NCBI GenBank assembly: GCA_007693505.1
Contig: REDL01000077.1
Span: 1 to 64,000, forward strand
DNA length: 64,000 nucleotides
Direction: 5' to 3'
From: Desulfovibrionales bacterium
GTDB lineage: Bacteria > Desulfobacterota > Desulfovibrionia > Desulfovibrionales > Desulfonatronaceae
The translations under genes and the position numbers were made by a program. Positions 9,023-16,873 of the stretch are shown one piece after another. The notes beneath the pieces were generated by a model that saw only the letters and a list, made by a program, of their open reading frames with translations, was not told where the DNA came from and did no database searches. Each line of letters opens with the position of its first letter. Within the stretch, counting starts at the first letter, position 1.

Positions 9023-9550
9023 TCAAATCTTGGTTAGCGCCCCCTCATGGGCAAAGAACACCGCGCTTCGTCCCTCTGATGGTTCTGCCACTGCGGAGTC
9101 TTGCTGCAGGTAATGTTCATGAGGGGTGAGGGTCATGTTGTAGCCAAAGGTGATTTGCAATGATGCGCTCCGGTTCAAGCGGTCCGGTCGCAAGGTAAAC
9201 GTGAAGGGGACACCCTGGCCGGGATCCAAAGGGAGGCCGGAAAGAACCTGTAAGTCCTGGGCAAGAACCCGTCCTTGATCGTCACTGAGATAAGCGGCCA
9301 GCCGTAAGTCATTTATCCAGTTCAGATTCTCCGGGAGATTCTCAGCTCTTGGCATTGCCAGCCCGGTGATTCGATATTTTCCCTCGGATGATTCCGCAAT
9401 GTACAGAAAATTCCAAAACCGCATCTCCAGGCCTTGCTCGGTGTTCAATATCCACGGCTGGCGCTGCAAATGGCCAACACTTGTATAGGAGCAACCCAGC
9501 ATTGCCAGCAAGAACAGCAGAACGGACACTCGGAAGAGGGTGGGGCGCAT
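9023..9550 (-). CDS. Predicted lipoprotein of unknown function
   Basis: A 175-residue protein with a lipoprotein signal peptide: hydrophobic residues 6-18 and lipobox LAMLGC with the lipidated Cys at 20. The mature part shows no family I recognise; its alternating strands and the mention of a Leu-Asn-rich middle suggest a beta fold. It lies 60 bases downstream of the cupin gene in the same orientation and may be the last gene of the envC-ctpA operon. The 122 bases between its end and the cobalamin riboswitch hold no gene. Confidence 0.7.
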   Translation of the reverse strand: MRPTLFRVSVLLFLLAMLGCSYTSVGHLQRQPWILNTEQGLEMRFWNFLYIAESSEGKYRITGLAMPRAENLPENLNWINDLRLAAYLSDDQGRVLAQDLQVLSGLPLDPGQGVPFTFTLRPDRLNRSASLQITFGYNMTLTPHEHYLQQDSAVAEPSEGRSAVFFAHEGALTKI

Positions 9551-9610
9551 AAGTGTGTCACTCCTTTGAACGTCACTGTATCAGCAGAGAAATTCCAGTA
9601 ACAGGACGGG

Positions 9611-9964
9611 TCATCCTTGGCCACAGGGCGAGGCCTCGGCGATTTGCATGCTCCGACCATGCACAGCCAGCCAGATGCAAGGCGGGGTAATACTGGTCCG
9701 ATCGACCCGATGACGCAAGCCGGCGGGCAGAAAAAGCCAGTCCCCGGGTTTGAGGACCTTGGTTCTCTCATCCGCAAAGCCGATAGTTGCCTCACCTTGC
9801 AAAAGAACAACCCATTCGTCCAGTTCCTGCTCGTACCAAAAATCTTCTGGAGAAGTATGCCCCATGGAGATGATTCGCTCAATGCGCAGCCCTGCTCCCC
9901 ATGCCAGACAATCAACATGCTCCTCGGTCATTGGAGACAGTGGGATAGCGTAAAGGTTTGGCAT
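9611..9964 (-). CDS. Small cupin domain protein
   Basis: A single-domain cupin of 117 residues. Motif 1 is represented by DFWYEQELDEWVVLLQGEATIGF (given in part: YEQELDEWVVLLQGEA) and motif 2 by LKPGDWLFLPAGLRHRV. The usual two His of motif 1 are replaced (E-x-D-E-W retained) while the His of motif 2 is present, a pattern found in many uncharacterised cupins. It starts 13 bases after the deacetylase gene, so it is probably co-transcribed. Ligand or substrate unknown. Confidence 0.8.
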   Translation of the reverse strand: MPNLYAIPLSPMTEEHVDCLAWGAGLRIERIISMGHTSPEDFWYEQELDEWVVLLQGEATIGFADERTKVLKPGDWLFLPAGLRHRVDRTSITPPCIWLAVHGRSMQIAEASPCGQG

Positions 9965-9977
9965 AGAAGGAGAAGGC

Positions 9978-11528
9978 TTAACGCTCCGCCAGGGCCTGGT
10001 GGGCCAGGAGGGAGCCGAGGGAAACGATGTTGATCCCGGAGTCCCGTTCTCGCTCCCACAATTTCAGGGCTTCAAGAGTCTCCGGGTACGGATGGCCAAT
10101 GGCAATCACCTGACCCTGGGAGTAGGCCAGTTGTTCCGCCTTGCGCAATTGAAACAAAATTGCCTGGACATTGGGGATATTATCCAAAAAGATATGCCGC
10201 CGTAAATGGCTGAGGCCAATTTTTCGGGCTTGCTGGTCAGCGACGGAATTGCCGGTGGTCAGGCTGTCCAGAAAAAACAGGTCCCGGCGTTTCAATTCCT
10301 GGAATACCGTGTTCATGCCTGTCGGGTCAGCGGTGAACCGGGATCCCATATGGTTGTTGATGCCAATGGCCTGGGGAATTTGGGCCAGATTTTCCCGGAG
10401 AATGCCCAGAACCTGCTTGTCGTCCATGTCCACGAACAACGCTCCAGGTCCAGGATCGGCCCGGTGCGGGTAGTCCAGAGGCTCCATGGGCTGGTGGAGG
10501 ATCACGTCGCGGTTGGCGGCCGCTCCGATGCGAGCGACCTCCCTGGTGTGGGAAAGATGCGGCAAGACGGCAAATGTCACAGGAAAAGAGAGTGCGGCGA
10601 ATTCCCTGGCTTGGTGCAGATTTTCACCCAAGTCGTCGATCACCACCACCAAACGAGGGCCTGCGCCCGTTTGGCCTGGCTGAGGGAGGGGGGTGGTTTT
10701 CCGGGGGCGCTCTTCCAAAAAGAGGGTATGCGTTGGGAGGTTGAGCAGGGATATCCGCAATTCCTGTCTGCCGGGACCGGATGGGACGTGCTGCAGTTTT
10801 GCATCCTGCACCCAGAGCGCAAGGTTGTTCCGCAAGGCCTGCTCAAAGCTGAACGGGTCTCCATGCAGGCCAACGGACAGGGACTGGGTGTGATACTTTT
10901 GGCCATTGCGGGTCTTCATCTGGATATCCAGATGACGGACCGAGCGAGGATCAAGGTTCAGCTCCATGATGGTCTGGACCAAAGCCAGATCCACTTCCTT
11001 GATCTGCTGTTCCAGAAGTTCTTCATCAAAAATTTCATAGACCCTGCCCTGGTGCAGGGGGGGTGCTGATGGAGCGGAACCAGGAGCGACCCGCGCCCGG
11101 ATTTGGTTGGTGGACGGTGCATGGGGCAGTTTTGCGAGCATGTCCGCCGAGTTGGAGGAAGCGGAGCTGGATGAAGCCGCCTGGTGCACCGGCGAGGACG
11201 ATGCGGGCTGAGCCGACGAAGCGGGCGTGAATGGAGCAGAGGCCTGACGGTCCGAATTCGTGGACGGACTCGGGGGGGGCGTGGCGGCAACGTCCTGATG
11301 ATCCACGGGGGTCAAATTCAGGGCCCAGACCAGGGTCAAGGCCGTCACCCCCGTGGCCGCGGCCATGATCATCGCCCAAATCCTGGGGAAGCCCTTGCGG
11401 GAGGGACGTTTACGGCCGGTTTTCGAGGCCGTTTTTTTGGGTTTGCTCCCGCTCTTTCCGCCGTTCTTCGCGGTCGTTGCCGAAGAGCGGGAGCTCTTGC
11501 CGCCTTTTTTCGATGTCTTGCCGATCAT
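9978..11528 (-). CDS. Divergent polysaccharide deacetylase family protein (YibQ-like)
   Basis: A 516-residue envelope protein. Residues 1-46 are Lys/Ser-rich and cytoplasmic, one membrane helix spans about 49-70, and a low-complexity Ser/Ala/Pro linker runs to about 165. The C-terminal 230 residues form the divergent deacetylase domain, starting at LVVVIDDLGEN with AVLPHLSHT and DVILHQPMEP further on. Family members lie next to envC in many proteobacteria, as here, and are thought to act on cell-wall glycan; enzymatic activity is not established. It lies between ctpA and a cupin with gaps of 24 and 13 bases. Confidence 0.88.
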   Translation of the reverse strand: MIGKTSKKGGKSSRSSATTAKNGGKSGSKPKKTASKTGRKRPSRKGFPRIWAMIMAAATGVTALTLVWALNLTPVDHQDVAATPPPSPSTNSDRQASAPFTPASSAQPASSSPVHQAASSSSASSNSADMLAKLPHAPSTNQIRARVAPGSAPSAPPLHQGRVYEIFDEELLEQQIKEVDLALVQTIMELNLDPRSVRHLDIQMKTRNGQKYHTQSLSVGLHGDPFSFEQALRNNLALWVQDAKLQHVPSGPGRQELRISLLNLPTHTLFLEERPRKTTPLPQPGQTGAGPRLVVVIDDLGENLHQAREFAALSFPVTFAVLPHLSHTREVARIGAAANRDVILHQPMEPLDYPHRADPGPGALFVDMDDKQVLGILRENLAQIPQAIGINNHMGSRFTADPTGMNTVFQELKRRDLFFLDSLTTGNSVADQQARKIGLSHLRRHIFLDNIPNVQAILFQLRKAEQLAYSQGQVIAIGHPYPETLEALKLWERERDSGINIVSLGSLLAHQALAER

Positions 11529-11552
11529 TGCCGGGCCAGGTCAAAAAGCGGG

Positions 11553-12827
11553 TTAGCGCAGTGCCTTGAGTCGAGGCATGGCCTTGACCATTTCCAGGGC
11601 CAACCGCAACTGGTTGTCCCTTTCGAGCATTTTCAGGACTTCAGGCCGAGGCTGATCCAGTTGATCCTGGGGAATTGGTCCGGTTTCCAGATGGCGGATC
11701 AGGTCTCCCTCACGAACCATGGGTATGCGTCCCTCCTGCTGTTCTTCACTCAATGCAACAAACGGGACGGAAATGTCCGGCAGAATGCCTTTTGCCTGGA
11801 TGGAGCGTCCACTAGGCGTATAATAGACCGCCGTGGTCAGCTTGATCCCGGAACCATCGGCCAAGGGGATGATGGTTTGGACAGAACCTTTGCCAAAGGT
11901 CTGTTCACCGAGGATCAATGCCCGGCCATGGTCCTGCAAGGCACCGGCGACAATTTCCGAAGCTGAGGCCGAGCCCCCGTTGATCAGCACCACCATGGGA
12001 GTTTCCCGATCCAGAACATTTCTGGAAGCCTCAAAGTTCATCTGCGCCTGGGTCGCTCGCCCCTGGGTGAAGACAATTTTTCCCTCCTCAAGAAATGCAT
12101 CGGCTACGGCGACAGCCTGGTTGAGGAGGCCACCGGGGTTGTTGCGCAGGTCAAGAATCAGGCCGACGCGTCCTTCTGGCGCAAATTGGGCCAGCGCATC
12201 ACGCAGATCATCCATGGAAGTTTCCTTGAAACTGGTCAGGCGGATCAGCACCACCCCTGGTTCCAATTCAAACAACTTGACCGTATGCATCGGAATGACG
12301 TCGCGGGTAATGGTTATGGTGCGTGGAACGGTCTCGCCTCGGGAAAGGATGGTCAAATCCACTGTGGTTCCACGAGGGCCGCGGATCAGTTTGACGGCGT
12401 CCATGATCGTAATGTCTTGAGTAGACTGGCCATCGATTTCCATAATATGATCACCGGCCCGAAGTCCCTCGCGAAAAGCCGGCGTATCCTCAATGGGAGA
12501 AACCACGGTCAATCGGCCTTCAACAATACTGATTTCAATACCGATGCCGGTGAATTCCCCGGATGTATCGATTTGCATTTCCCGGAATGCATCCTGCGTC
12601 ATGAAACTGGAGTGGGGATCCAGTTCCTGGAGCATGCCGCGAATGGCACCCTGGATCATTTCATTTCGATCCACGTCCTGGACATAATACCGTTCGACCA
12701 AGTCCAGGACCTGGCTGAAACGTTTGAGCGGCGAATACCGCTCCTCGTCCGTAGCCATGCTTTGGCTGAATGTGATGGCCAGGAGAAAGAGTAACGTCAC
12801 GGTGCCAACCCAATGGACAACCCGCAT
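11553..12827 (-). CDS. ctpA: S41 family C-terminal processing peptidase
   Basis: A periplasmic Ser-Lys protease of 424 residues. A signal-anchor helix (residues 5-22) is followed by a PDZ domain around GIEISIVEGRLTVVSPIEDTPA and GLRAGDHIMEIDG. The catalytic core has the Ser in GGSASASEIVAGAL and the Lys in TFGKGSVQT, the standard CtpA dyad. An upstream in-frame ATG exists at 12845, but a perfect GGAGGT (12832-12837, minus strand) positions the ATG at 12827, which I chose. It probably trims cell-wall hydrolases or their regulators, fitting the neighbouring EnvC-like gene. Confidence 0.93.
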   Translation of the reverse strand: MRVVHWVGTVTLLFLLAITFSQSMATDEERYSPLKRFSQVLDLVERYYVQDVDRNEMIQGAIRGMLQELDPHSSFMTQDAFREMQIDTSGEFTGIGIEISIVEGRLTVVSPIEDTPAFREGLRAGDHIMEIDGQSTQDITIMDAVKLIRGPRGTTVDLTILSRGETVPRTITITRDVIPMHTVKLFELEPGVVLIRLTSFKETSMDDLRDALAQFAPEGRVGLILDLRNNPGGLLNQAVAVADAFLEEGKIVFTQGRATQAQMNFEASRNVLDRETPMVVLINGGSASASEIVAGALQDHGRALILGEQTFGKGSVQTIIPLADGSGIKLTTAVYYTPSGRSIQAKGILPDISVPFVALSEEQQEGRIPMVREGDLIRHLETGPIPQDQLDQPRPEVLKMLERDNQLRLALEMVKAMPRLKALR

Positions 12828-13104
12828 AAATACCTCCGAGTGCATTTTAAGATCTTTTTTGTAAGGGATTATTTTGGTGCTGCTTCAGAGCACCATTGTG
12901 GAAATAAGTGCCAGTTGTCGTTTGGCAACGGTGAGCTGGTCTTGATGTTCAAACATGCGCTGTACAGCGCCTCCCCCCTGAATCCGTCGTTCCCGAGCCG
13001 GTGGGAAGGTTTCCCTCATGGTTGGCGGCTGGATTTGCCCTCATCACCCAGGGTGAATCTTCGGGTAAGCGGAGGGAGTGCCCCCAGGCTTCCATTTCAA
13101 TCCG
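12828..13104. other. Gap between envC-like and ctpA genes
   Basis: No coding region is supported in these 277 bases. They include a small hairpin (GGTGCT/AGAGCACC, 12873-12891). A GC-rich block at about 12975-13090 has short inverted segments such as CACCC/GGGTG. The A/T-rich side next to ctpA (12846-12880) could hold its own promoter. The GC-rich block looks like a dispersed intergenic element, but one copy cannot show that. Confidence 0.35.
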
Positions 13105-14262
13105 CTATTGAGCCACGAGCCAGTGGCCAGGATTAACGGGATTTTGCTGAAAACGCAATTCAAAGTAGAGGCCTGGACCATCGACCTTGGGATAAAAACC
13201 CGCGATTCCCAATTGTTCGCTCTTTTCCACTTCTTGTCCCACAGCCACTGTGGCCGTGCTCAGGAAAGCGTAGAGGCTGTAGTAGTCCTCGCCATGATAC
13301 AGAATGACCACATGGCCATATCCGCGTAAAACGTCGCTATGCACCACTTTGCCCCAGGAAATGGCCCGCACCGGGGCACTCTCGGACAACGCCATACTCA
13401 GACCGCGGTGCGGCGGGCTGGCTTGGGGCCGATACGATTCCACGAGTCGTCCCTGGGCAGGCCAGGACATGCCTCCACGAAAATTCGAAAATGTCCTGGT
13501 GGTCATGGCCTGCAATTGGTAGTTCAGTTCCGTGATGCTCTGCATAATTTCCTGGATGTGCTCTTCCGCAGATACCTGTTGCGCCCGGACTTCCTGAACC
13601 CCTCGCAAAAAATCCAGTTTTTGCTGCAGAAGCCGGTCCTTGCCGGCATTGACCCGAACCATTTGCCGACTGATCTCCTCTCTGGCTTGCTCCAGGAGAA
13701 CCTGACCACGGGCCAACTCCCGTTCCTGTTCCCGGAGCTGGGCAATCCGATCCTGTACCAGTTCGTAGATGCGGGACAACCAGTGAAATTGGCGATCCGC
13801 TTCATCCCAGGTGTTGAGGGTTTCAAGATAGTGTTCCACGCCCTGGAGGTGAACCGGCCAGAGCACGGTCAACAAGCGCGCAAGTTCCTCACTGGTGCGG
13901 GATTGGGCCAGTTCCAGTTCTTGGTAGTCTTGCAGTCGAGCCTGTTCCTCCCTGCGCAGGTGTTCCAAGCGAGACTCCAGGTTCTCGACTTCCTCCGCAG
14001 TGCTTCGCAGCCGGGTCTCCACGTCCTGCAAGTTGGCGAATAGGCGGCGCTCTTGATCCGTAAGTCCCTTCAGAATTTTTTCGTGCGCACGCATGTCTCT
14101 CTGGCGTTGCTCAATGGCCCTCTGGACAGTTTCCGGCGTCTCGGCATTAAGCCCGCGCGGTCCCGCACACAGGAAAAGCAGCATTAGGGCACCGCAAAAA
14201 ATGCGAAACCCCCTGAAGTGCCGCACTGCAGGCAGCATGGAGGTGGCTTGATGGTTGGTCAC
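13105..14262 (-). CDS. EnvC-like murein hydrolase activator (coiled coil plus degenerate LytM/M23)
   Basis: A 385-residue periplasmic protein. A signal peptide (about residues 20-40) is followed by a long coiled coil (45-250, many Glu/Gln/Arg heptads) and a C-terminal M23/LytM domain. The metal-binding HxH of active enzymes is replaced by YFELRFQQNPVNP, the form seen in EnvC, so it should activate amidases rather than cut peptidoglycan itself. The order envC-like, ctpA, deacetylase on one strand resembles the conserved envC-yibQ neighbourhood. A 277-base gap separates it from ctpA. Confidence 0.9.
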   Translation of the reverse strand: MTNHQATSMLPAVRHFRGFRIFCGALMLLFLCAGPRGLNAETPETVQRAIEQRQRDMRAHEKILKGLTDQERRLFANLQDVETRLRSTAEEVENLESRLEHLRREEQARLQDYQELELAQSRTSEELARLLTVLWPVHLQGVEHYLETLNTWDEADRQFHWLSRIYELVQDRIAQLREQERELARGQVLLEQAREEISRQMVRVNAGKDRLLQQKLDFLRGVQEVRAQQVSAEEHIQEIMQSITELNYQLQAMTTRTFSNFRGGMSWPAQGRLVESYRPQASPPHRGLSMALSESAPVRAISWGKVVHSDVLRGYGHVVILYHGEDYYSLYAFLSTATVAVGQEVEKSEQLGIAGFYPKVDGPGLYFELRFQQNPVNPGHWLVAQ

Positions 14263-14291
14263 GAATTACGTCGTATCAAGGGGTAAAACGG

Positions 14292-14960
14292 TTAGATTGC
14301 TTCGCGGAGAAACGGCCGCAGCGGACATTCGTTGCAGAGCGGCAAACGCTTGCGACACCATTTTTTGCCCACACGAACCAGAAGGGCGTGATATTCATTG
14401 AAAAAATCAACCTGCGGCGCCAGGTGGGACATGAACACTTCTTGGAGTTCAGGGTAGCTCACATCTTCAGGTACAAGTCCATGGCGGTGGGCGATTCTGG
14501 CTGTGTAGGCGTCGACGACAAAAACCGGTCGGTTCAAGGCATAAAGCAAAATGCTGTCCGCTGTTTCCGGTCCGATACCGTTCACGTTCAAGAGTTGTTT
14601 ACGCAACTGCGAGGTGTCGTTGTTGATGAGATCCGTCACGTCCCGGGCACCTTCTCTCTCCAGGAACTCCAGAAAATGAAATATTTTTTTGGTTTTTTGA
14701 CGAAAAAAACCAGATGGCTGGATATTTTTTTCCACTTCTTCCGGTCGGGCTCTGCGCAATGATTCGGCGGTGAGCAGTCCGGCGCGGCGCAGGTTGGCAA
14801 TGGCCTTTTCCACGTTGGACCAGTTCGTGTTTTGGGTCAAGATGGCACCAACAGCCACCTCGAAGGGGCCCTGGGCCGGCCACCAACCGCTGGGACCCAG
14901 CCGGGCCAGCATGGCGTCGAACATGGCAACAAGCAACCGGGATGTTGTGGTGGACAGCAT
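14292..14960 (-). CDS. Endonuclease III-related HhH-GPD DNA glycosylase
   Basis: A 222-residue HhH-GPD protein of the EndoIII-related COG2231 type. The hairpin VNGIGPETADSILLYA (126-141) carries Glu132 where EndoIII has its catalytic Lys. The general-acid Asp is kept (Asp150 in VVDAYT). This points to a monofunctional glycosylase without lyase activity. The cluster loop has Cys202, Cys209 and Cys212 in the C-x6-C-x2-C spacing, but the expected fourth Cys is Leu218. It is 29 bases upstream of the EnvC-like gene and divergent from the thiol peroxidase. The exact base substrate is unknown. Confidence 0.85.
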   Translation of the reverse strand: MLSTTTSRLLVAMFDAMLARLGPSGWWPAQGPFEVAVGAILTQNTNWSNVEKAIANLRRAGLLTAESLRRARPEEVEKNIQPSGFFRQKTKKIFHFLEFLEREGARDVTDLINNDTSQLRKQLLNVNGIGPETADSILLYALNRPVFVVDAYTARIAHRHGLVPEDVSYPELQEVFMSHLAPQVDFFNEYHALLVRVGKKWCRKRLPLCNECPLRPFLREAI

Positions 14961-15189
14961 GGATGTATTTGGTTTGTGTCATATTGCAAGCAAGAAACAG
15001 GGAAGAGTTCTTGCAACTCCCATCGCCTCAGAGTACGCTTCTCGAATCAGAAAGCCAAGACAGGAGCGCCGACCAGGTGAAGCATTGGGTGTACCCAGGC
15101 CGTATAAGCTTTTCTCTGATCTCGCACTCGGACCTGTATCCGGGTGGGACTGCTCACACCACATCAACAACTTTGCCAAGGAGCTGACC

Positions 15190-15705
15190 ATGAAAGAACG
15201 CTTTGGATTAATTACGTTGAAAGGACAACCCGTCACCTTGGTTGGGAATTCCGTTCAGGAAGGGGACCTTGCCCCGGATTTCCAGGTGGTCGACAATGAT
15301 CTCAAGCCGTTCAATTTTTCAGCGATGAAGGATAAGGTGGTGATCATCACGTCAGTTTCCTCGCTGGACACCCCGGTTTGTGACCTGGAAGCCCGGCGCT
15401 TTAATCAGGAAGCGGGCCAACTGGGAGAGGATGTCCAGATTCTGGTGGTCAGCATGGACCTGCCTTTTGCCCAGAAGCGCTGGTGCGCCGCCGCCGGGGT
15501 GAGTAACGTTTTGACCCTCTCCGATCACAAGGACGCCTCGTTTGGGACCCAGTACGGTGTTCTGATCAAGGAGCTCCGCCTTTTGGCCCGTGTCGTCTTT
15601 GTCTTGGATCGTCAAAAAAATATTCGTTACATGGAGCTGGTCAAGGAAGTTGGGCAGGAGCCGAACTACGATCTGGCCCTGGATGCGGCGAAAAAATTGC
15701 TGTAA
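15190..15705 (+). CDS. tpx: Thiol peroxidase, Tpx-type peroxiredoxin
   Basis: A 171-residue peroxiredoxin that reduces peroxides with thioredoxin. SSLDTPVCD holds the peroxidatic Cys64 and KRWCAAAG the resolving Cys99, the standard atypical 2-Cys arrangement of Tpx. The frame is open far upstream (to 14770), but that region overlaps the opposite-strand glycosylase gene. The ATG at 15190 has AAGGAG seven bases before it and gives the family's normal N-terminus. It is monocistronic and followed by a clear terminator. It presumably protects an anaerobe during air exposure. Confidence 0.95.
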   Translation: MKERFGLITLKGQPVTLVGNSVQEGDLAPDFQVVDNDLKPFNFSAMKDKVVIITSVSSLDTPVCDLEARRFNQEAGQLGEDVQILVVSMDLPFAQKRWCAAAGVSNVLTLSDHKDASFGTQYGVLIKELRLLARVVFVLDRQKNIRYMELVKEVGQEPNYDLALDAAKKLL

Positions 15706-15741
15706 TCTGAATGACATCTGACGAGGAAGCCACGCTTTAGA

Positions 15742-15769
15742 AGTGCCGCGAGATTAGTGCCGCGAGATT
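15742..15769 (+). repeat. Perfect 14-bp tandem duplication at tpx terminator
   Basis: AGTGCCGCGAGATT occurs twice head to tail (15742-15755 and 15756-15769). The second copy is the 5' arm of the tpx terminator, so either copy could pair with the single 3' arm at 15787-15795. It looks like a slippage duplication. Confidence 0.85.
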
Positions 15770-15802
15770 TTCTTTGTTACAGGAAGTCTCGCGGCCTTTT
15801 TG
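15756..15802 (+). terminator. Intrinsic terminator downstream of tpx
   Basis: GCCGCGAGA (15759-15767) pairs perfectly with TCTCGCGGC (15787-15795) around an 18-base loop and is followed by CTTTTTGG. It ends the tpx transcript. The A-rich 5' flank is weak, so it mainly serves the plus strand. Confidence 0.85.
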
Positions 15803-15931
15803 GGGGTGCGGAGTGCATTCTCGACAGCTTTCTTGGTGCGCGCGATCTCCTCACATGTCCCTTCTTCGCTTCATCCGTCGATTGTCCGACAACATGCCGC
15901 GGAGTTGTCCAGATTTGATGACTCCGAAGCC

Positions 15932-16870
15932 TCAGCCTTTGGGTCTGCGTACGTATTCCAAAAGTTTGCGTGGATATTTGCAAAGCAGGCGCGGCATGGA
16001 TGTGCGGATATTATTTTCCTTGCAGGCGCGGACTATTTCCCGGTTTAGCATCCAGTTGCTTTTCACGTTTCGAGAGCTGACACCACCGTGGCGCATGTGC
16101 ACGAGAACCTTGGGGATGTGGGCATAGGCGAGGCTATGGCGGGCCAGGAAGCGGGTCAGAAGTTCGTAGTCCGCGGCGATGTGGTAATCCGTGCGGTAAA
16201 AGCCAAGACGTATGTAGTGTTCCCGTAAGGTGAAGAAGGTCGGATGGGGCGGCATCCAGCCCTGACAAAATCGCCCAGGGTGGAAGTCAGATGAGTCGTA
16301 AAAGCGGACGACCTTGCGCGGATCGTTCCGGCCCACCACCAGGAGGTCGGCAAAGACCGCGTCGGCTCTGGTTTGGGCAAATGTTTGGACCACGTCGAGG
16401 ATGACGTCCGAACGGGGATAGAAGTCATCGGCGTTGAGCGTGCCGACAATGGTCCCGGTGGCCATGCGGATGCCCTTGTTCATGGCGTCGTAAATGCCCT
16501 GATCCGGTTCGGATATCCACCTGGAGATCCCGTCTGCGTGCGCCTGGATAATGGAGACGGTTCCGTCTTTGGAGCCGCCGTCCACGATGATGTGCTCGAT
16601 GTGGGGATAGGTCTGGTTGCGGATGCTTTGGATAGCGTCGGAAAGGTGCGCCTCGCCATTGAGCACAGCGGTGATGATACTGACTCGAGGGTGCTTTCGG
16701 GGGGGCTCCCAAGAGTGCTCCCAAGGGTGCCCCTGGGTCTGCTCCTGAGAGAGTTCCTGCATGTGTCCCGGAGCAATTTTCGGAAAATTCTCCGGAGAGC
16801 GTTCCGGACTGCTCTCCGGCTCCCGTTGAGAAACGTTGTTCTTGAACGATGTGTTGGAAGGAGCGAGCAT
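15932..16870 (-). CDS. Family 2 glycosyltransferase with tetrapeptide-repeat N-terminus
   Basis: A 312-residue GT2 enzyme that would transfer a sugar from a nucleotide donor during glycan assembly. The catalytic domain starts at PRVSIITAVLNGE (61-73), with DGGSKDGT and the DxD-like LNADDFYP following. SEPDQGIYDAMNKG matches WcaA-type enzymes. Ahead of it lie about 60 extra residues with a four-residue periodicity not normal for the family. It starts three bases after the stop of the upstream GT4 gene, so it is the last gene of a compact minus-strand operon. Donor and acceptor are unknown. Confidence 0.87.
   Translation of the reverse strand: MLAPSNTSFKNNVSQREPESSPERSPENFPKIAPGHMQELSQEQTQGHPWEHSWEPPRKHPRVSIITAVLNGEAHLSDAIQSIRNQTYPHIEHIIVDGGSKDGTVSIIQAHADGISRWISEPDQGIYDAMNKGIRMATGTIVGTLNADDFYPRSDVILDVVQTFAQTRADAVFADLLVVGRNDPRKVVRFYDSSDFHPGRFCQGWMPPHPTFFTLREHYIRLGFYRTDYHIAADYELLTRFLARHSLAYAHIPKVLVHMRHGGVSSRNVKSNWMLNREIVRACKENNIRTSMPRLLCKYPRKLLEYVRRPKG
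16682..16825 (-). repeat. Degenerate 12-bp (tetrapeptide) tandem repeat in the GT2 gene
   Basis: Residues 16-63 of the GT2 protein read as twelve consecutive four-residue units: REPE, SSPE, RSPE, NFPK, IAPG, HMQE, LSQE, QTQG, HPWE, HSWE, PPRK, HPRV. Position 3 drifts in blocks (P x5, Q x3, W x2, R x2) and position 4 is mostly Glu. At DNA level the unit is 12 bases, with cores such as TCCGGA and GAGCAC-CTTGG. The repeat ends where the conserved GT2 fold begins. Confidence 0.75.
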
Positions 16871-16873
16871 GAC

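Noticed and set aside
12813-13136. 107-codon open frame between envC-like and ctpA
   Set aside because: No ribosome binding site, unlikely composition, and overlaps both real genes at its ends.
14770-15189. Long N-terminal extension of tpx
   Set aside because: It overlaps the EndoIII-like gene and lacks peroxiredoxin similarity; AAGGAG fixes the start at 15190.
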